This document shows positions 20,419 to 32,566 of a stretch of DNA of 64,000 bases, in pieces. Positions within the stretch are counted from its first letter, which is position 1, and the number at the start of each line of letters is the position of its first letter. The translations under genes were made by a program, and so were the position numbers. Below the pieces are notes generated by a model, which did not search any database, had not been told where the DNA came from, and saw nothing but the letters and a program-made list of their open reading frames with translations. Source of the stretch: Trichomonas vaginalis G3 (taxonomy: Eukaryota; Parabasalia; Trichomonadida; Trichomonadidae); contig NC_067203.1 of NCBI RefSeq assembly GCF_026262505.1, forward strand, positions 4,340,001-4,404,000, in the 5' to 3' direction.

Positions 20419-23400
20419 ATGCCACGTAAGCTACGTAAGAATATACGTAAGAGGAAGAGAGCATTGAAACATCCAATAGTAAAACTGACACCACAACAAC
20501 AGTTGCAACAACAAATTATGAATGACCCCACTATGTTGCAACAAATGTCAAGCAACCCTATGCTTTTAAACCGAGTTATTGGTGCACAGAGTGGAGGTTT
20601 AAGAGCGGCACTTTTAGCGAAAATGGCAGGCTATGGTGGAGCTGCAGACGGAACAGCTTATAACCCTCAAAGTCAAATGAATTTGAGTTCACTCAAAAAT
20701 CAAATAACAGATGTCAAAAAGTCAAACATAGATATACAGAAACAAATAAGTGAAAACGAAAAGAAACTAGAATATGACAGACACACAAAGAAACTCAATG
20801 AGTTAAACGTAGAGAAAAAGAAGAAAGAAGAACAACTGAAAGAACTAAGTACAGAGGAATATGCGAAAAAAGTGTCAGAAAAAGCAGCAGAAGTAGCAAA
20901 AATGGAACAAGATGTTATAAATTTGAAAAACCATACTACTCAATATAAAGTACTGAAAGATGAAGAAATAAAACAAAAAGCCCTGAAGACATATATGGAT
21001 AGCGATGAGTATAAAAAAGAAGTTGAAGCAAATGTAAAGGCAGAAAAACTTTTACAGTTGCAAAACCAAACCGTACAGTATGAAAACTTAGCACAAGAAA
21101 GTAAAAATAACGACGCAGCCATGCAAAAGGCAATGAAAAGCTCAGAATATATAAAAGCTAATAATGACTGGTTAGATGCCAAGCAACGCCAAAGCAGCCC
21201 AACTTTTATAGGGTCAATAAGGACAAAAATACAAGCGGATGAAGACAGTTCAAATGAAGCTTTAATGAATGCTGACTTTAAGAACGCCTTCGAAGCTCTT
21301 CATAGTAAGGTGAAACTAGTGAACGACTTCTCATCTGGAAAGAAACTGAAGTCTGAAGGTTTCGACAACGAGTTAAGAGAAGTAGCACAAAATATGACGA
21401 AAATAACAGATGCAGCAACGAGACAGGCAGTTCAAAGTGCCTATGACGCCGTTAGAGCAACTGTTGTGGAAAAGTCAAGAAAAAGAGTTACAACAGACCA
21501 AAACAGACCTAGTAAATGCTTTCTTAAAAACGAAAAGTCAGGTAGGACATTATGCTGCAGATGGAACATATGTGCCAGCTGGTGGAACTTATATACCAGC
21601 TGGTGGAACTTATATACCAGCTGGTGGAACTTATATACTAGCTAGTGGAACTTATATACCACCAAACCCTCCAAGAGAAGCACCTGCACCAGGACTACCT
21701 AAAACATTTACATCGTCACATGGACACAGACACAGGCATGCACCAAAACCAGCACAACAACCAACAGTTCAAAACACTGCACCACAACCAACAGTTCAAA
21801 ACACTGCACCACAACCAACAGTTCAAAACACTGCACCACAACCAACAGTTCAAAACACTGCACAGCAACAACCACAAACAGAGCAAGGACATAAAAGAAG
21901 TAGAGAACAAGGAAACCAAGAATTCTTAAAAATGCTTAAGGAAAATTATGGTTACCCAGATACTCTTGACTTTAGTGACAGATATAAAGAAGCTATTAGA
22001 AAGTTCAAGGAAGGAAATACTGACCCGAACCTATTTAGCTTTATGGTTCAGCACCAAATGGGATATAATTTCAAACCTGGAAAATACAAGCTCGCTAAGG
22101 GATATGATTTAATAGCATATCATCCAAATGACATGACTGAATTTACTCCAAGATATTTGGTGTCAGAGCTAAACGATAATTCAACTCTCTTCATGAAACG
22201 CGTAAAAAATAGAGACGGAACGAAAGAAGAAAGGTTTATGAGTCCGGATGACTTAGATAGGGAACTTTTTAAAAACGGTCTCGGAATATATGAAATGCCA
22301 GCAGATGAGGTACAAGAAACTCCACAGGAAGAAGTTCAGATACAACCAGACATGGAAGAAATAGTTCAGCAACAACAGCTAGAAGAGCCTGAAGGAAACA
22401 AACAAGTCCCTCCTTTGGAAACTAACTTCACAGAACTAGATGAAGATTTGGAACAGCCGAAAAATCTTGACCCTCAACAAGTGTATGCGGGGAATATGGA
22501 ATCTTTCCAAGAGTCTAAGAAAAATTCGGCTGACATAGTAGAAGAATATCGAAAAATGTTCGCCGACATACAAAAGACTCCAACATCAGATGAAAATATC
22601 CAGCATAGAATGGAAGAACTGAAAGAAAGTGTACACAAATACAACAATCCTTTTTACTTACGAGCATATAACGTTCAATCTTTGGATGAACTCGGTGAAA
22701 ATAAAAGGTTAAATTTCAACAAAACATATAGAAATGAAACATTGTTTAAAGTTCATTCAGAACCTAGCCAATATGGAAACAAACCTACTTTTGTTTCTGC
22801 AGACGATGGAACTACAATGAGATGGGGTCATAAAGCTAATCCGGATAGGTGGTTCATAAACTTACAACCACAATTCCAAGAAGTTGTAGACGCAATGGAA
22901 GTGAATGGTGAACCAGATATAGCTGGTATTTTCAGCGCGGCTTTAATGCCATTGAAAGATATGAAACATGCAGATATTTTGGACCAGTATGAAATGAACA
23001 TGGCTGATGGAAATATAACACCTGACGTTCTAGAACATTTATCTCAAAGAACTACACAGAACCATAGAGATGGTATATTTGGTGAAGAGTTTAGAAAGAA
23101 AGTTAGGGAGAGAGAAGGAAGAGAACCTATTGTACATGACCTTGCAAACGAAAGTTTGCAAAATGTCATAAAAACTTACTTTGCAGACAATGAACCGAGA
23201 AGGGATGAATATTTAAGAAAACTCAAATGGACAGTACCAAATGAAATGTTAGTATTGAAAAACATGTTCCTTGACAAAATAAAACCAACTACAGAAATAA
23301 ATGACGCAAGACTGAAACATTGGGTAAAAGCTTTCCCATTCACAAAAGATATTATTGGTAACATGGAAAGAAAACCAGAATGGCTACAAAAACATATATT

Positions 23401-23677
23401 TGGAAACGAGCTTATTCCATATGGACAAGCTCTGTTTGAAGAGCTTGAACCGGAAACTCAGGAAAGAGTCATGCAAACAATACGCGAAGACTCAAATACA
23501 AACTATGACAAAATCTTCTAGGATATAGGTTACCTGAGTTGGCGACCAGAGCCCAAAGGCAAAAAGGACATGGGAAATTTACAACATACTAGTGAACATG
23601 AGGCAAAGATGCAACAACTTGAAGCAGAGGGCAAGTTACCAAAAGCGACACCAAAGAAGAAGAGTAGAACAAAGTAA
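20419..23677 (+). pseudogene. Large element protein of unknown function (~1085 codons, frameshift and stop)
   Basis: Begins at ATG 20419 with a basic segment (RKLRKNIRKRKR), then a Gln-rich stretch and a long coiled coil (residues ~90-340). Near 21470-21490 the frame changes by a one-base indel. It then continues through short tandem repeats (GTYIPAG, PQPTVQNTA), an acidic middle and a compact C-terminal part. A TAG at 23519 interrupts it, but the same frame stays open to 23677 with a Lys-rich end (KKKSRTK). Its position next to the capsid-type genes suggests a virion or assembly role (inference). I recognise no domain. Confidence 0.6.
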
Positions 23678-23740
23678 AGCTTGGTACGAGTGGGTTCTAT
23701 TATGATATATAAATCCAACTATTCTATATTTTTACCCATA

Positions 23741-25349
23741 TGAAATGTAACGCCGCTCAGAATATAACGCCAACAGTTTTGGATGCCATGAACGGAAATG
23801 TTTCCGAATGGTATAACGAATGCGACAATGCATTAGAAGGTCAGAAATAGTTCCTGGAACTTACGAATATACAACTGCTGTTTCTTATGGAAACGTAGGT
23901 GAGTTTTGGAGAAGGTTCTTCAACAACAGTAGATATTGCTTGCGACAGGTTTCATATTATTTCTATTGACAACTCATTCTTATACGTGGAACAAGACATT
24001 GAAATAAAACCTTCTGCCAAGTTGTCTGACAAGAAAGGTTGCAATGGAATTTTCTATGTCGGATACCAATATGCTCCAGAAGTTTTCATGGGATATAAGA
24101 TATATTCTAACTCTGACTTAGTTCAAACAGTAACATGGGCAAACTATGAATGGTTCGCTTTGAGAAACTCAGTACAACCACAAGCTAGAGAACAAACAGA
24201 CCAGTATGCAAATATTGAAAAAATAAGAAGACTTGACCCTAACGTTCCAGGAGTTTATGTTAACCTTTCTGGTTCAGATGGAACTGCTGCCACTAAAGTA
24301 AAACTGAAACTTAGAGTTCCTTTGTCATCTTTCCTCATCTTCAGGTTTTAAGATACTTGCCAAACTGGCAGGAAAAATTTCTATCGAACTTACTCCAAGC
24401 AAAAATAACTTAGTCATTGCACCAACACAAGACCCATTCAGCATTACTATAGCTGGAACTGGTGGAGCCAAGTTCTGTGACTTTTGCAAAGACAAAGTTG
24501 ACTTAGACTTTGGTTTCTCAAACTTCAACAATGAAGTAAACTATTATTTCAATGCTGCTGGAACTGCTTGGGACCCAGTTAAGTTACATGCGAAAAATTT
24601 GAATGCAAGAGAATAGAAAGCAGACTTGCAGTCTATATGTTGGACCCAGATATTTCAAATGCTTTAGCTGCCAAATATATTGCAGTTCCACTTATGTTCC
24701 CTATACACCAAATATCTGTCAAAAGACTTTGCAGGTGAAGTTGGAAACCAAAGTGCTGACCCAGGTGCAAGAACAGATATTGCTTTAACAACTGCAATGA
24801 AACATGCAGATACTATGTTTGTACTGTTCAGACGAACTATAAATGACTATTCTTGTTTCTACAACCCCGGTATTAAATATCATATAAACATAGATGGCAA
24901 AATATTATCCAAGAGAAGAATATTCTACAGTTGAGGATATGAGGTCATACAACTTGACATTAGATGCTATGAACTTTAACAACAACTTCACAACAACCAT
25001 TAACCCTGAAATGCAAAGTTCTATTATGCCATATGTGAAAGTATGGACTCATACAGGAGGTCAAAAAACTCAATATACAAATGGAGACCGTTCAAACTTT
25101 TGGCTTGGCATTCCATTTGCTGACTCAGAAGACTTTATGGGTGGTATTTCAACTGTTGGTACTGTACAAATACAATATACTGGTGACAGAGACGGTCCAG
25201 ATGAACTGAGAGCAAAGAAGTTTACAAAACCAATAGCACTTTTCACGGAAGATGCTCTTTTGAAGATTCGTTCGATGAAACCTGCTGGGGCTCCTCAGAT
25301 TGGCATAACGACAGCTTCCATCGAGCAGATTTTGGCAGCAGGTCAGTAA
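23741..25349 (+). pseudogene. Candidate major capsid protein gene, multiply frameshifted
   Basis: A continuous coding pattern of ~535 codons is spread over several frames (23741-23850, 23899-24351, ~24340-24620, 24700-25349), with at least four indels or stops. The pieces are beta-rich with segments such as DIACDRFHIISIDNSFLYVE, NYEWFALRNSVQPQAREQTD and WLGIPFADSEDFMGGISTVG. Length, position and the following shorter beta-rich gene match the double- then single-jelly-roll capsid gene order of Mavericks. This is inferred from context, not from a recognised signature. No intact copy is in the window. Confidence 0.45.
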
Positions 25350-25679
25350 GTTGTTCTTGAAACTGACTTCTCTCCGTCAAATATTGACAGTACGCCAGTT
25401 TTGACATAATATTGTATTATAAACTTTCCTTTAGAAATATCTGTAAGTTTTTGTGTTATATTTTTGTCAACGTCAAGAACTTTCACCATCTCGGTTATAC
25501 CAACTTTCTTTGCTTTATGAAAAATTTTGGTTCAGCAAAGACTGCTATTCTATAACATTTACCATGTTTGTATAAAGAACTATTCTGTCAATGTATTTGT
25601 ATTGTTTGTGTGTGTAAACTTTGTTCTGCTTCAATTCGAAGAGATACTCGAATACGTCCATCTTTTTATTCTAAGTAAA

Positions 25680-26184
25680 ATGTCATTTCCGAAAAATAGA
25701 AGCGTGAGTGTTTCAAAAGGTTTAATGGCGGTGGCAGATGTGAAGTTAAATTCACCAACTCAAAACAACAGTCAAAGTGTTGTTGTCAATGTCAAAGACA
25801 GAGATGTTGAAGTGGGGAAACCATACGAAGACGAAGATGGTATAACAATTGTTCCTGTAAAAGAACCAACATATCCTGAAGTTAGCAGAGACTTAAGTTT
25901 CTGTTGCAGATATTCGAAACGACTACCAACAACTTAAAGACAAACTTCAAACTCAGGAGAAGATTTGTCAAGCTTTAGGTATAATGTTAAACTTGGTCGA
26001 ACACAACCCTGTAAAAGTGAACTCATATGTCATTGCACCTCATGAAGTTTTGAAAGAACTATTGAAACTTTTGACAGAGGCAGACGATATAAACATCAAA
26101 GAAATAGAACCCGACATTAGTTGCTGTGGTGTTTCATATAATGTCATTGACAAGATATACGTTATGAAGGAGGTGAAACGTTGA
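25680..26184 (+). pseudogene. Unknown ~167-codon element gene, one frameshift
   Basis: ATG at 25680 opens a frame with MSFPKNRSVSVSKGLM and an acidic middle. A one-base shift near 25905-25920 moves it to the frame ending at 26184 (ALGIMLNLVEHNPVKV, then LKELLKLLTEADDINI). The second half is helical. It lies between the two capsid-type genes and I cannot name it. Confidence 0.5.
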
Positions 26185-26491
26185 ACTTAAAGTATAGTTT
26201 CCCAGACGTCATAAAAATATTTGACGACCACAACATTTCATTAAAATTTATTTGCTAAGTAAAAATGTCAAAACTTTTGAAAGATGTTTGAAGAAAAATA
26301 ATATAGACTTTATTTCATGTAAAGGATTTTACACACTTTTGAACGATATGAAAGACCCTGTTTGTTTGTTCGTGTAGACAAAGGAAAGTTCTATGTCTTT
26401 ACAAAATATTTGAACTTCTTAGACAGAGAACTTCAAGAAACCTCATGTGAAAGTTTAGATGAAGTTCTTCTCCACTTTCAGAAAAACTTTT
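26185..26491 (+). pseudogene. Decayed small element gene
   Basis: Short stretches of plausible coding sequence (LNLKYSFPDVIKIFDDHNIS, then LLNDMKDPVCLFV and a Phe/Lys-rich end) are separated by indels. They lie in phase with the gene spacing of the cluster. No function can be given. Confidence 0.35.
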
Positions 26492-26503
26492 AAATTTATA
26501 TAA

Positions 26504-27301
26504 ATGGCAGAAGACATAATGGTTTATACTATTACGACTAAAAACCCTGAGTCATATAATTCTATAACAACAAACTTACAAAGTCCTCAAGGACGGTATT
26601 GTAAACTAACCTTAAACACAATGGCGACTAAAGCCTGTTTTGCTCTTTTGACACCAGAAGACTTTATTGTTGTGAATGGTAAAAAATACTCCTTTGAAGA
26701 TACTTACTCAGATATACCACCAACAGGTTTTGTTGACTTATTTAATACTTTAATACGGGTGTAACATGTGCTGCAACTAGAGCAGGTTTCATTATGTTTG
26801 GATGTCCGACTGAGTTTACTATAAACGATATGAGCTATAATACAAAACTTATTTCTGGTTTTTACTACCAACAGTTTCCTTAACAGGAAAAGGTGTCATA
26901 CAAGGAATGTCTATTCCATTGACATTAAGCACACCAATCTTATATATTGTTTCAAACTTAGGTTTTCAAAGTGTTATTCGAATGTCGACAGAAACTATTA
27001 TGACCAAAAGATACTTATGCGTATAAACAATACTTTCTCTGCTGGTTTGCCTATTGTTCATTCGAATGCAGAATTTTCAACCTTAGTGAACTCAAACACT
27101 TTGGCAAGTATAACGTTGACATTAGTTGACGCAAACTTTGTTCCTGTAAAACTTTTATGTCCTATGTATTTGTCAATGACGGCAGAAAGTTTCGAATTGG
27201 AAGATGCAACTGGTGAAAGTATTGTATTACAAGAACAACTTCAAGAACAAATAGCTCAAGAACAACAAATGCAACAAATGCAACAACAAAGTCAAGAATA
27301 A
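26504..27301 (+). pseudogene. Candidate minor capsid (penton-type) gene, frameshifted
   Basis: ATG at 26504 starts MAEDIMVYTITTKNPESYNS. The pattern continues through three frames to 27301, with breaks near 26755, 26885 and 27000. The fragments are beta-rich (FIMFGCPTEFTINDMSYNTK, LASITLTLVDANFVPVKLLC), and the C-terminus is a Gln-rich tail (QMQQMQQQSQE). Size (~265 codons) and position after the long beta-rich gene are what a single-jelly-roll minor capsid gene would show in a Maverick. The call is contextual. Confidence 0.4.
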
Positions 27302-27329
27302 AAAAAATATTTTTTTTATTTTTATAAAA

Positions 27330-28555
27330 ATGTACAGAATAGATGTTTCAGATTTTATGACTTCCAAGCATTCAGAAATATGTGTCCATTTCGAGACTAT
27401 AACAAAGCAGTCGAGAATTTGAAACGTTTAGTCATTTATGTTGACTCTGCCCCAGAATGTTATGTTATGAAAGAATGGGATGTAGTCTTTAACAAACCTA
27501 AAGCGACAATAGTGTCTGAACAAGAATGTAGACAGAAACTTAGAAAATAAAAGTTGTACAAGTTGGAATGAAGATGTTAGATGCTTGGGATATCTTATTG
27601 TCAAAGTTAGAAGATTTTTCAGTTCGAGGTATAAAGTTCTATACACCTTTCCAAACTTCTATTCTATCTTCACTGATATAAATATGAACAAGTAGAATGG
27701 AAAGAAAATATTATAGAAGCTTGGTTAGACCATGTCAAAGAAATTATATGCAATGGAAACGAAAGAGTCTATGAGTATATCTTATGTTGGTTTGCAAACA
27801 TCTTACAACATCCAAGTGCTAAAAATGAAACTGCTCTCATTATAATTGGAAAACAAGGAACTGGTAAGAACACATTCTTTACAGATATTTTGTGCAAACT
27901 GTTAGAAGGCTATTCGAACCCGAATATGACAAACATAGAAAACATCTGTGGCAAGTTTAACTCTTCAATAGAGAATATGAAACTTATAGTTTGCAATGAA
28001 CTTCAAAGTATAGATACAACAAAAGTTTTGAACTCAGATGCTTTGAAGAGTCTTATAACAGACAAAGTTGGAGTTGTTGAAAGAAAGTATAAAGACCAAA
28101 GAGTTTGTGAAAATGTTGCAAACTTCATTATGGTTTCAAACAATGCTGTTCCGATGAAGTTAGAAAGTTCTGACAGAAGATATGTAGTTGTCAGAACGTC
28201 AGATTCTCATATGCAAGATACAGAATATTTTGACGACTTAGCAGAAACTTTGACATCTGACTTTTACAACCACTTGTTCTCATATTTTATGACATTAGAT
28301 ATTTCAAAGTTCAATCCAAGACAAATTCCACATACCGAAGAGAGACAAACATTGTTAGAAGCAAACAAGAGTGTATATGAACTGTTCATAGATGAAACTG
28401 ACTTTGAGTGTTTAGATGAAAGGTCATTGTACGATTCGTATAAACAATATTGTCAAGAATATGGTTATATGGCAGCTTCTAAACGAACATTCTTGGCAAA
28501 TGTCAAAAGTCTTTTAGATGTTCAGAATGGTATATACAAAGAAAAATTTTTCTGA
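27330..28555 (+). pseudogene. SF3 (D5-like) helicase gene, 5' part decayed
   Basis: The 3' part (27677-28555, ~290 codons) is open. It has Walker A GKQGTGKNTF at ~27848, a Walker B-like IVCNELQSID region, and the sensor motif C-like FIMVSNNAVPMKLESSDRRY, the SF3 order seen in virus and plasmid D5-type helicases. Upstream, from ATG 27330 to a TGA at 27674, the frame is broken several times. SF3 helicases form hexamers that unwind the replication origin. The second element has the same gene at the window's right edge. Confidence 0.75.
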
Positions 28556-28595
28556 GTAAATTTAAAAAAAAATCTTTTTTTATCCGATAGAAAAG

Positions 28596-29013
28596 ATGGC
28601 AAAATTCATCTCAGTAAATAAGTACATGACAGAAGTCAAAGATAAGTTAGCTCCATTCGCATATTTGAATGTTTACTTCTACAATTTTGAAAAGTCTACA
28701 TTTGACAAAATTTGGAACATTGCACCAGTTAAGTTTGCTGTTGTTAGAAAAAGTGGTGCAACTTTTGAAGACTTATACATTGACGGTATGTTGACAGTCA
28801 AAGAAATTTTGACAGAAAGTTCTCAAACTCGAAGAAGGTAAAGCATACAAACTTGTTATACCTTATGAACCAAAGAAAGCAGACGACTATGAATATTATG
28901 AGTCTAAGATAGTTGAAGTTCAAGGTAAATTGGGTAAAAAGATTTTAGAGTCTAAGCCAGTGTTTGCCCCTAAAGAGGAAGAGAACATTGACATTGACCC
29001 AGAAATGTTCTAA
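28596..29013 (+). pseudogene. Conserved ~138-codon element gene, one frameshift
   Basis: Starts MAKFISVNKYMTEVKDK and after a one-base shift near 28825 continues with GKAYKLVIPYEPKKADDYEY to a stop at 29013. The homologue in element 2 (63111-62692) is also frameshifted near the same point, in a homopolymer-rich stretch. The protein is compact and mixed alpha/beta, perhaps an SSB-like or other replication accessory since it sits beside the helicase. No motif proves this. Confidence 0.55.
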
Positions 29014-29028
29014 AAATAAATTTTATTT

Positions 29029-29476
29029 TTACATGTCAAATTTCTTTTTCTCTGGAACTGGCTCTGGTTCTTTCTCTCTTCTTCTACTTTCTTTTCTTTC
29101 TTTCTTTCTTCTTCTTTCTGGTGGAGTTATGTCAAATTTGGCGCAACTATATTTATGTAAAAGTTCTTTGTCCTTTAATAGCTCATCTATTCTGTTTTCT
29201 ATTTCATCTTCAAGAACAGCGCATGTGTCTTCTTTGCATTCTAAGAACTTTGTTGGACTTCATCTTTCCAATCGGTGTCATCTCTGTCAACAAGTCTGTC
29301 ATTGACAAATTTTAAGACTGCTCTGCTTAATGTTTTATGGTTCTTGTCATATTCCCAGAAACAGAACTTTAGAACAAATTCACCTTTCTTGTTTACACTA
29401 TGTAAATTTTATGGTCGACAGATGTTTTGCTGTCGAAAAGCTTGTCTCGAATATAGATAGCGAAATCGCTAGACAT
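29029..29476 (-). pseudogene. Small Lys-rich element gene overlapping the ATPase start
   Basis: Minus-strand ATG at 29476 opens MSSDFAIYIRDKLFDSK. The gene ends with a Lys/Glu/Pro-rich tail and TAA at 29031-29029. A one-base loss in an A-run near 29250 breaks the frame. The element 2 copy is broken at a different A-run a few bases away, so the common ancestor was probably intact. Its 5' end overlaps the divergent ATPase reading frame by ~66 bp. Function unknown. Confidence 0.55.
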
Positions 29477-30385
29477 TTTCTAAAAGATAAAAATTTTAAT
29501 TTTTCTAAAAATATGTTAGAAAAAAAGTTTGCTGACATTGACAAGAAATTTGAGAATGTTTTAAACAAGAACAAGAGGAAGTTAGAAAATGCTCAGATAA
29601 AGCTATACATGAAAAATTCTTATTTGCTCAGAATGGTATAACAGGTCTAATTGCACACCTGCTCTGGTAAGACTTTCACTTATCTTAAAATGGCTGCACA
29701 ACAACAAGAACTAGATGAGAAGAACCCATTCTATGAGTTAGTTGTCATTTGTAGTACTTCTGGTCAATTTGACCAAACCGTCAATTCGTTCAAAGATATT
29801 ATAAAGAAGTCTAAGTTAGTATGTATAAAGGATTACTGAGTTGTTAGATTGGATAAAGAAGTACCAAAGAAGAGTTTTGAAGTATAATGCTATAAATGAG
29901 TATATAAATTCTAAGTTCAAAGACCCAAATGAGGAAATGCAGAGAATATTAGAGAAGAAACACTTCAGAAACAAACAGAAAGAGATAGAATACATTTCGA
30001 AGAAATTGCAATCTTACGATTGGAAGACATACCCTCATAGGTGTCTTCTTATCTTAGATGACTTTGCTTCTCATCCTTTGCTTAAGAATAGAGAACAAGA
30101 TATGTGTCGAATTCTTAAGAAGCTCAGACACTTTAACATCTCAGTTGTCATTTGTGTACAGACAGCAAAGAGTTTAAGTAAGGATGTTAAAAGAATACTT
30201 ACTGACATTGTACTTTTCCCCGGATTGTCCGAAGACGATTTCATGGAACTTATGAAAGAGTCCATGGCAGGTAAGTTTGACAGATATGAACTATGGGAGA
30301 AGTATAAGTCATACAAGACCCTCATACTTCTTTCAGAATTCATATCTACGCAAACAAAGTTCAAATTGTAAAAAGTCAAGCTTGA
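29411..30385 (+). pseudogene. A32/FtsK-like packaging ATPase, frameshifted copy
   Basis: Homologous end to end to the intact 325-residue ATPase in element 2, but with indels near 29603, within the Walker A region (~29655), near 29830 and near 30305. The Walker B strand (CLLILDDF, ~30045) and the sensor region (ISVVICVQTAKSL) are preserved in the longest fragment. The family drives DNA into capsids in Mavericks, virophages and large DNA viruses. With a damaged P-loop this copy cannot work. Confidence 0.85.
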
Positions 30386-30390
30386 AAAAT

Positions 30391-30486
30391 CTAAGTGTTT
30401 AGTCTTAGTAAGTAAGTCTGTTGTGGTTCTGCAGCTTTCGGTTCTTCTGGCTTTGGAAGGCATTCAGGAAGAGGAACGTCAGTCAT
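30391..30486 (-). CDS. Short Pro/Glu-rich peptide of a divergent pair (truncated paralogue)
   Basis: A 31-codon frame starting MTDVPLPECLPKPEEP, clearly related to the start of the 112-residue protein at 56292-56630 (MSDVPPTESIPKPEEPKAPA). It ends early. It faces the small gene at 30774 across a minisatellite. Probably a truncated gene rather than a functional peptide. Confidence 0.4.
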   Translation of the reverse strand: MTDVPLPECLPKPEEPKAAEPQQTYLLRLNT

Positions 30487-30504
30487 CCGTTTGTGTCCTG
30501 TCGG

Positions 30505-30773
30505 AAGGAAGAACTTTTCCTGTTGGAAGGAAGAACTTTTCCTGTTGGAAGGAAAATTTTTTTCCTGTCGGATGGAAAAATTTTTCCTGTCGGATGGAAA
30601 ATTTTTTTCTGAAGTTCGACCAAAAAGTTCTCAATTTTCGAAAATTTTGAATGGTTTACGGACGGACAACTGGAAAATTTTTTCTTGTCGGATGGAAAAT
30701 TTTTTCCTGTTGGAAGGAAGAACTTTTTCTTGTCGGATGGAAAATTTTTTCCTGTTGGAAGGAAGGACTCGGA
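30505..30773. repeat. ~19-bp minisatellite between two divergent small genes (element 1)
   Basis: About 12 copies of TTTCCTGTYGGAWGGAARA, interrupted near 30610-30660 by a unique core containing a TTTTCGAAAATTTTGAATGG stretch. The same layout with the same unit is in element 2 at 60898-61205, and with a different unit at 55935-56252. Confidence 0.9.
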
Positions 30774-30848
30774 ATGCCAGAAGGATTTGACGAGGCAATT
30801 TACCTAATTGAGCTACTTGAGCCATCTGAAGACAAGCTTGAAAAATAA
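30774..30848 (+). CDS. Short acidic peptide of a divergent pair (truncated paralogue)
   Basis: A 24-codon frame MPEGFDEAIYLIELLEPSED ending in a short Lys tail. It matches the start of the 121-residue protein at 55934-55569 (EPTDEAIYLIEINELV). Probably a truncated copy. Confidence 0.4.
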   Translation: MPEGFDEAIYLIELLEPSEDKLEK

Positions 30849-30857
30849 ATGGTTCAT

Positions 30858-31679
30858 CTACCCTACTTGTTTGAAGTTGTCAAAATACTCTGTTATTTTT
30901 TCTTTCAGTAGCGGTAAGTCTTCTTTGAAGGTAAGTATTGTACAACCTTTAATATCATAGTGTGTTTGAGGTAACGTATCTTGAACTATTTGTTTCACAT
31001 CTTCATTCGGTGTCATTGAAATCGGTAAGTTTTCGCGATAGAACCAATTTCTGTCAGATTTGTAAATCTTAGCAAGGTCGTAAAAGCTTTGTTTTCTTCT
31101 GACTAAATGCAACATAACCATATCTTTATCTTTCATTTTCCATCTCTTCAGTATAAATCATATACTTATAGTTCTTTTCCTTACCTTTTGGTACCGAACG
31201 TGGTATTCTTTTCTGAATGCTTTTGTCTTTTGCTTCAATGACTTCATTTTTTGCTTGAAGTTCTTTTCCATCTCTTCACGTTCTTGTCTATGAATTTCAT
31301 CTAACATCATGAAAATATAACAAGCATAACGAGGTGAAGCCCACATTGCTACGGCATTTACTAAAAGTCTATGAACATAATATCCTTTCAAACAAGGAGC
31401 CAAATTCTTGCGATTTTCGAATGGAATTCTTCCCTCGGTTTTCCGAGGGAAGCAAACATATGAGGAAATTCTTCTAAAAGTTCTTTTGTTCTGTTGGTTT
31501 TCACCAATGATATGCTTGCTTTGTAGAACGAAGAGCATTCAAAATACTTTGCATTTGGTACATATCGTCTTTGACCGAAACGAATGAGACGGAGTTGTTG
31601 TTAAACTGTATGTACTCATATTCTTTTCATTTATGGCTTCATGAACGATAGCAGTTGTTGTGTTCTCTGTTGTTGACAT
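30858..31679 (-). pseudogene. KilA-N domain protein with DUF3627-like C-terminus, frameshifted
   Basis: Homologous over its length to the intact 268-residue gene at 59997-60803. The minus-strand ATG is at 31679. Frame breaks occur near 31600, 31530 and 31150. The KilA-N core (GYYVHRLLVNAVAMWASPRY) is preserved in the 31538-31158 fragment and the C-terminal domain in 31136-30858. KilA-N proteins are DNA-binding proteins of phages, large DNA viruses and Mavericks. It is not functional as a single protein. Confidence 0.8.
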
Positions 31680-31786
31680 ATCTGTCTTTACATACAAAAT
31701 AAAAAATAAATAAAAAAAAACTAACTTTATTTTTTCTGTCTTAAGGAAACTCATGATTTTTTGTGCTGATTTCAATAAAAATATAA

Positions 31787-31837
31787 TTTAGGGTAGAAGG
31801 TTAGATTCTAACCTCCTTTCTACCTCTTTTCTACCCC
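31787..31837. promoter_or_regulatory. Inverted-repeat site, 'GGTAGA' class
   Basis: TTTAGGGTAGAAGGTTAGAT with the mirrored TCTAACCTCC and TCTACC words following. It lies upstream of the KilA-N pseudogene in element 1 and belongs to the same family as eight other sites in the two elements. Confidence 0.7.
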
Positions 31838-31924
31838 AGTTATTTTATAAACGTTTACATGGTAAACGTTATTTTTTAAATTTTGTGAAAACTCAAGGTT
31901 TGACACATGCCCTAAAAATTATAG

Positions 31925-32397
31925 TTCATCTAACATCATGTAAACATGCCATGCATAACGAGGAGAAGCCACATTGCAACAGCATTTACAAGAAGTCTAT
32001 GACATACAACCTCTTAAATTTATTGGCAAATTTTTACGATTTTCATGTGTTTTTATGCAAGGCCGATAAAAGTCGGTCTAGAGAAATTTCACTGTTTTCA
32101 TGAGTTTTTAGGCGACCCCGAAGGAATCGGTCTCGCTGTTCTTCACTGTTTTCAGAAAAAAAAGTCGGTCTCGCTGTGCTTCACTCAAAAGTTCTTGTGT
32201 GCTTTGGTTTTTGAACCAGTCGTCTGCGTGTTTAGTGTCTGGAGCAAAACATATGCTGTCAAAATACTTTGCATCTGGTACATATCGTCTTTGACCGAAC
32301 GAATGAGACGGAGTTGTTTGTTAAACTGTATGTACTCATATTCTTCATTTATAGCTTCATGGACTATAACTGTTGTTGTGTTCTCTGTTGTTGACAT
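31925..32397 (-). pseudogene. Second, rearranged KilA-N gene copy
   Basis: Minus-strand ATG at 32397 opens the same N-terminus as the intact KilA-N gene (MSTTENTTTVIVHEAINEEY). The frame runs to 32185 and ends in unrelated sequence. Further on (about 31990-31925) a decayed piece of the KilA-N core reappears. Between them are repeated blocks with a GACCGACTTTT / AAAAGTCGGTC hairpin, which also occur near 59820-59905. Confidence 0.7.
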
Positions 32398-32566
32398 ATC
32401 TGTCTTTACATACAAAATAAAAAAATATTTTATAAAAAACTAACTTTATTTTTTCTATCTTTCACAAAAGACCAAAAATAAACGCTTTACATGTATTTTT
32501 CAGCAACTTCGTCAAATAATTTTATAGCTTTATCTATCTCATCTACTTCAAACGTTTCTTTACCTT

